NCBI GenBank assembly: GCA_030837305.1
Contig: JAUPKT010000023.1
Coordinates: 1 to 22,972 of the forward strand
Direction: 5' to 3'
From: Thermodesulfobacteriota bacterium
GTDB lineage: Bacteria; Desulfobacterota; Desulfomonilia; Desulfomonilales; Desulfomonilaceae
DNA length: 22,972 nucleotides
This document shows, piece by piece, positions 22,931-22,972 of this stretch. The translations under genes and the position numbers were made by a program. Positions within the stretch are counted from its first letter, which is position 1. Each line of letters opens with the position of its first letter. The notes under the pieces were generated by a model, which was not told the origin of the DNA, ran no database searches, and was given only the letters and a program-made list of their open reading frames with translations.

Positions 22931-22972
22931 ACTTCGGAATAGACAATCCGAACCAGTTGTTCGGAAAAGAGC
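22747..22972. repeat. 86-base perfect inverted repeat at the window end
   Basis: Bases 22887-22972 are the exact reverse complement of 22747-22832, separated by 54 bases (22833-22886), and the right arm runs to the last base given. The left arm is ordinary flippase coding sequence. A fold-back chimera at a contig or read end explains this best; a true genomic palindrome is less likely. Confidence 0.9.

Overview
The window reads as an accessory surface-glycan locus from a Gram-negative bacterium of roughly 50% GC (judged by eye). A Desulfobacterota (deltaproteobacterial) source is my best guess. It rests on the style of the secreted FN3-like and DUF1566 proteins, the GDP-heptose pathway and the dispersed TGAACC repeats. 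No marker gene (rRNA, tRNA, ribosomal protein) is present, so the taxonomy is inference. I ran no searches; all family names come from motifs read directly from the translations.

Layout. (a) 1-546 is the C-terminal end of a secreted FN3-like protein. (b) 912-3801 holds hddA, gmhA and an hddC-gmhB fusion, the complete route from sedoheptulose 7-phosphate to GDP-D-glycero-alpha-D-manno-heptose in three ORFs. A uridine-kinase-like P-loop kinase follows at once. (c) 4476-8099 holds a GT2 transferase, a multi-membrane-segment GT-C-like protein and a second GT2. (d) 8310-11183 is a 957-residue fusion of a DprE1-like flavin oxidase and a class III PLP aminotransferase, the most unusual gene here; an FkbM-like methyltransferase follows. 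(e) 12153-14855 is repeat-rich. It holds a 238-bp MITE-like element, a secreted DUF1566 protein with a C-type-lectin-like C-terminus, a frameshifted reverse-transcriptase-like remnant directly behind it (together resembling a collapsed diversity-generating retroelement), and a second secreted protein ending in the same 91-residue module as the gene at 1-546. (f) 14856-17258 holds a membrane-anchored SGNH hydrolase and a SAM methyltransferase. (g) 17365-18295, minus strand, holds a small membrane protein and a YdjM/DUF457-like gene broken by an amber codon. (h) 18290-20397 holds a GT4 transferase and a sugar-nucleotide epimerase/dehydratase, translationally coupled. (i) 20744 to the end holds another GT2 and a Wzx-type flippase.

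How it fits together. GDP-heptose and probably other sugar nucleotides would be used by four soluble-type glycosyltransferases. Methyltransferases and possibly the SGNH enzyme would decorate the product, and the Wzx-like protein would flip a lipid-linked glycan. The oxidase-aminotransferase fusion could convert a sugar hydroxyl, perhaps on a polyprenyl-phosphate sugar, to an amine through a keto intermediate; this is a hypothesis.

Quality warning. The last 86 bases are an exact reverse complement of 22747-22832, running to the final base. This looks like a fold-back at a contig end, so the flippase stop codon at 22928-22930 should not be trusted.
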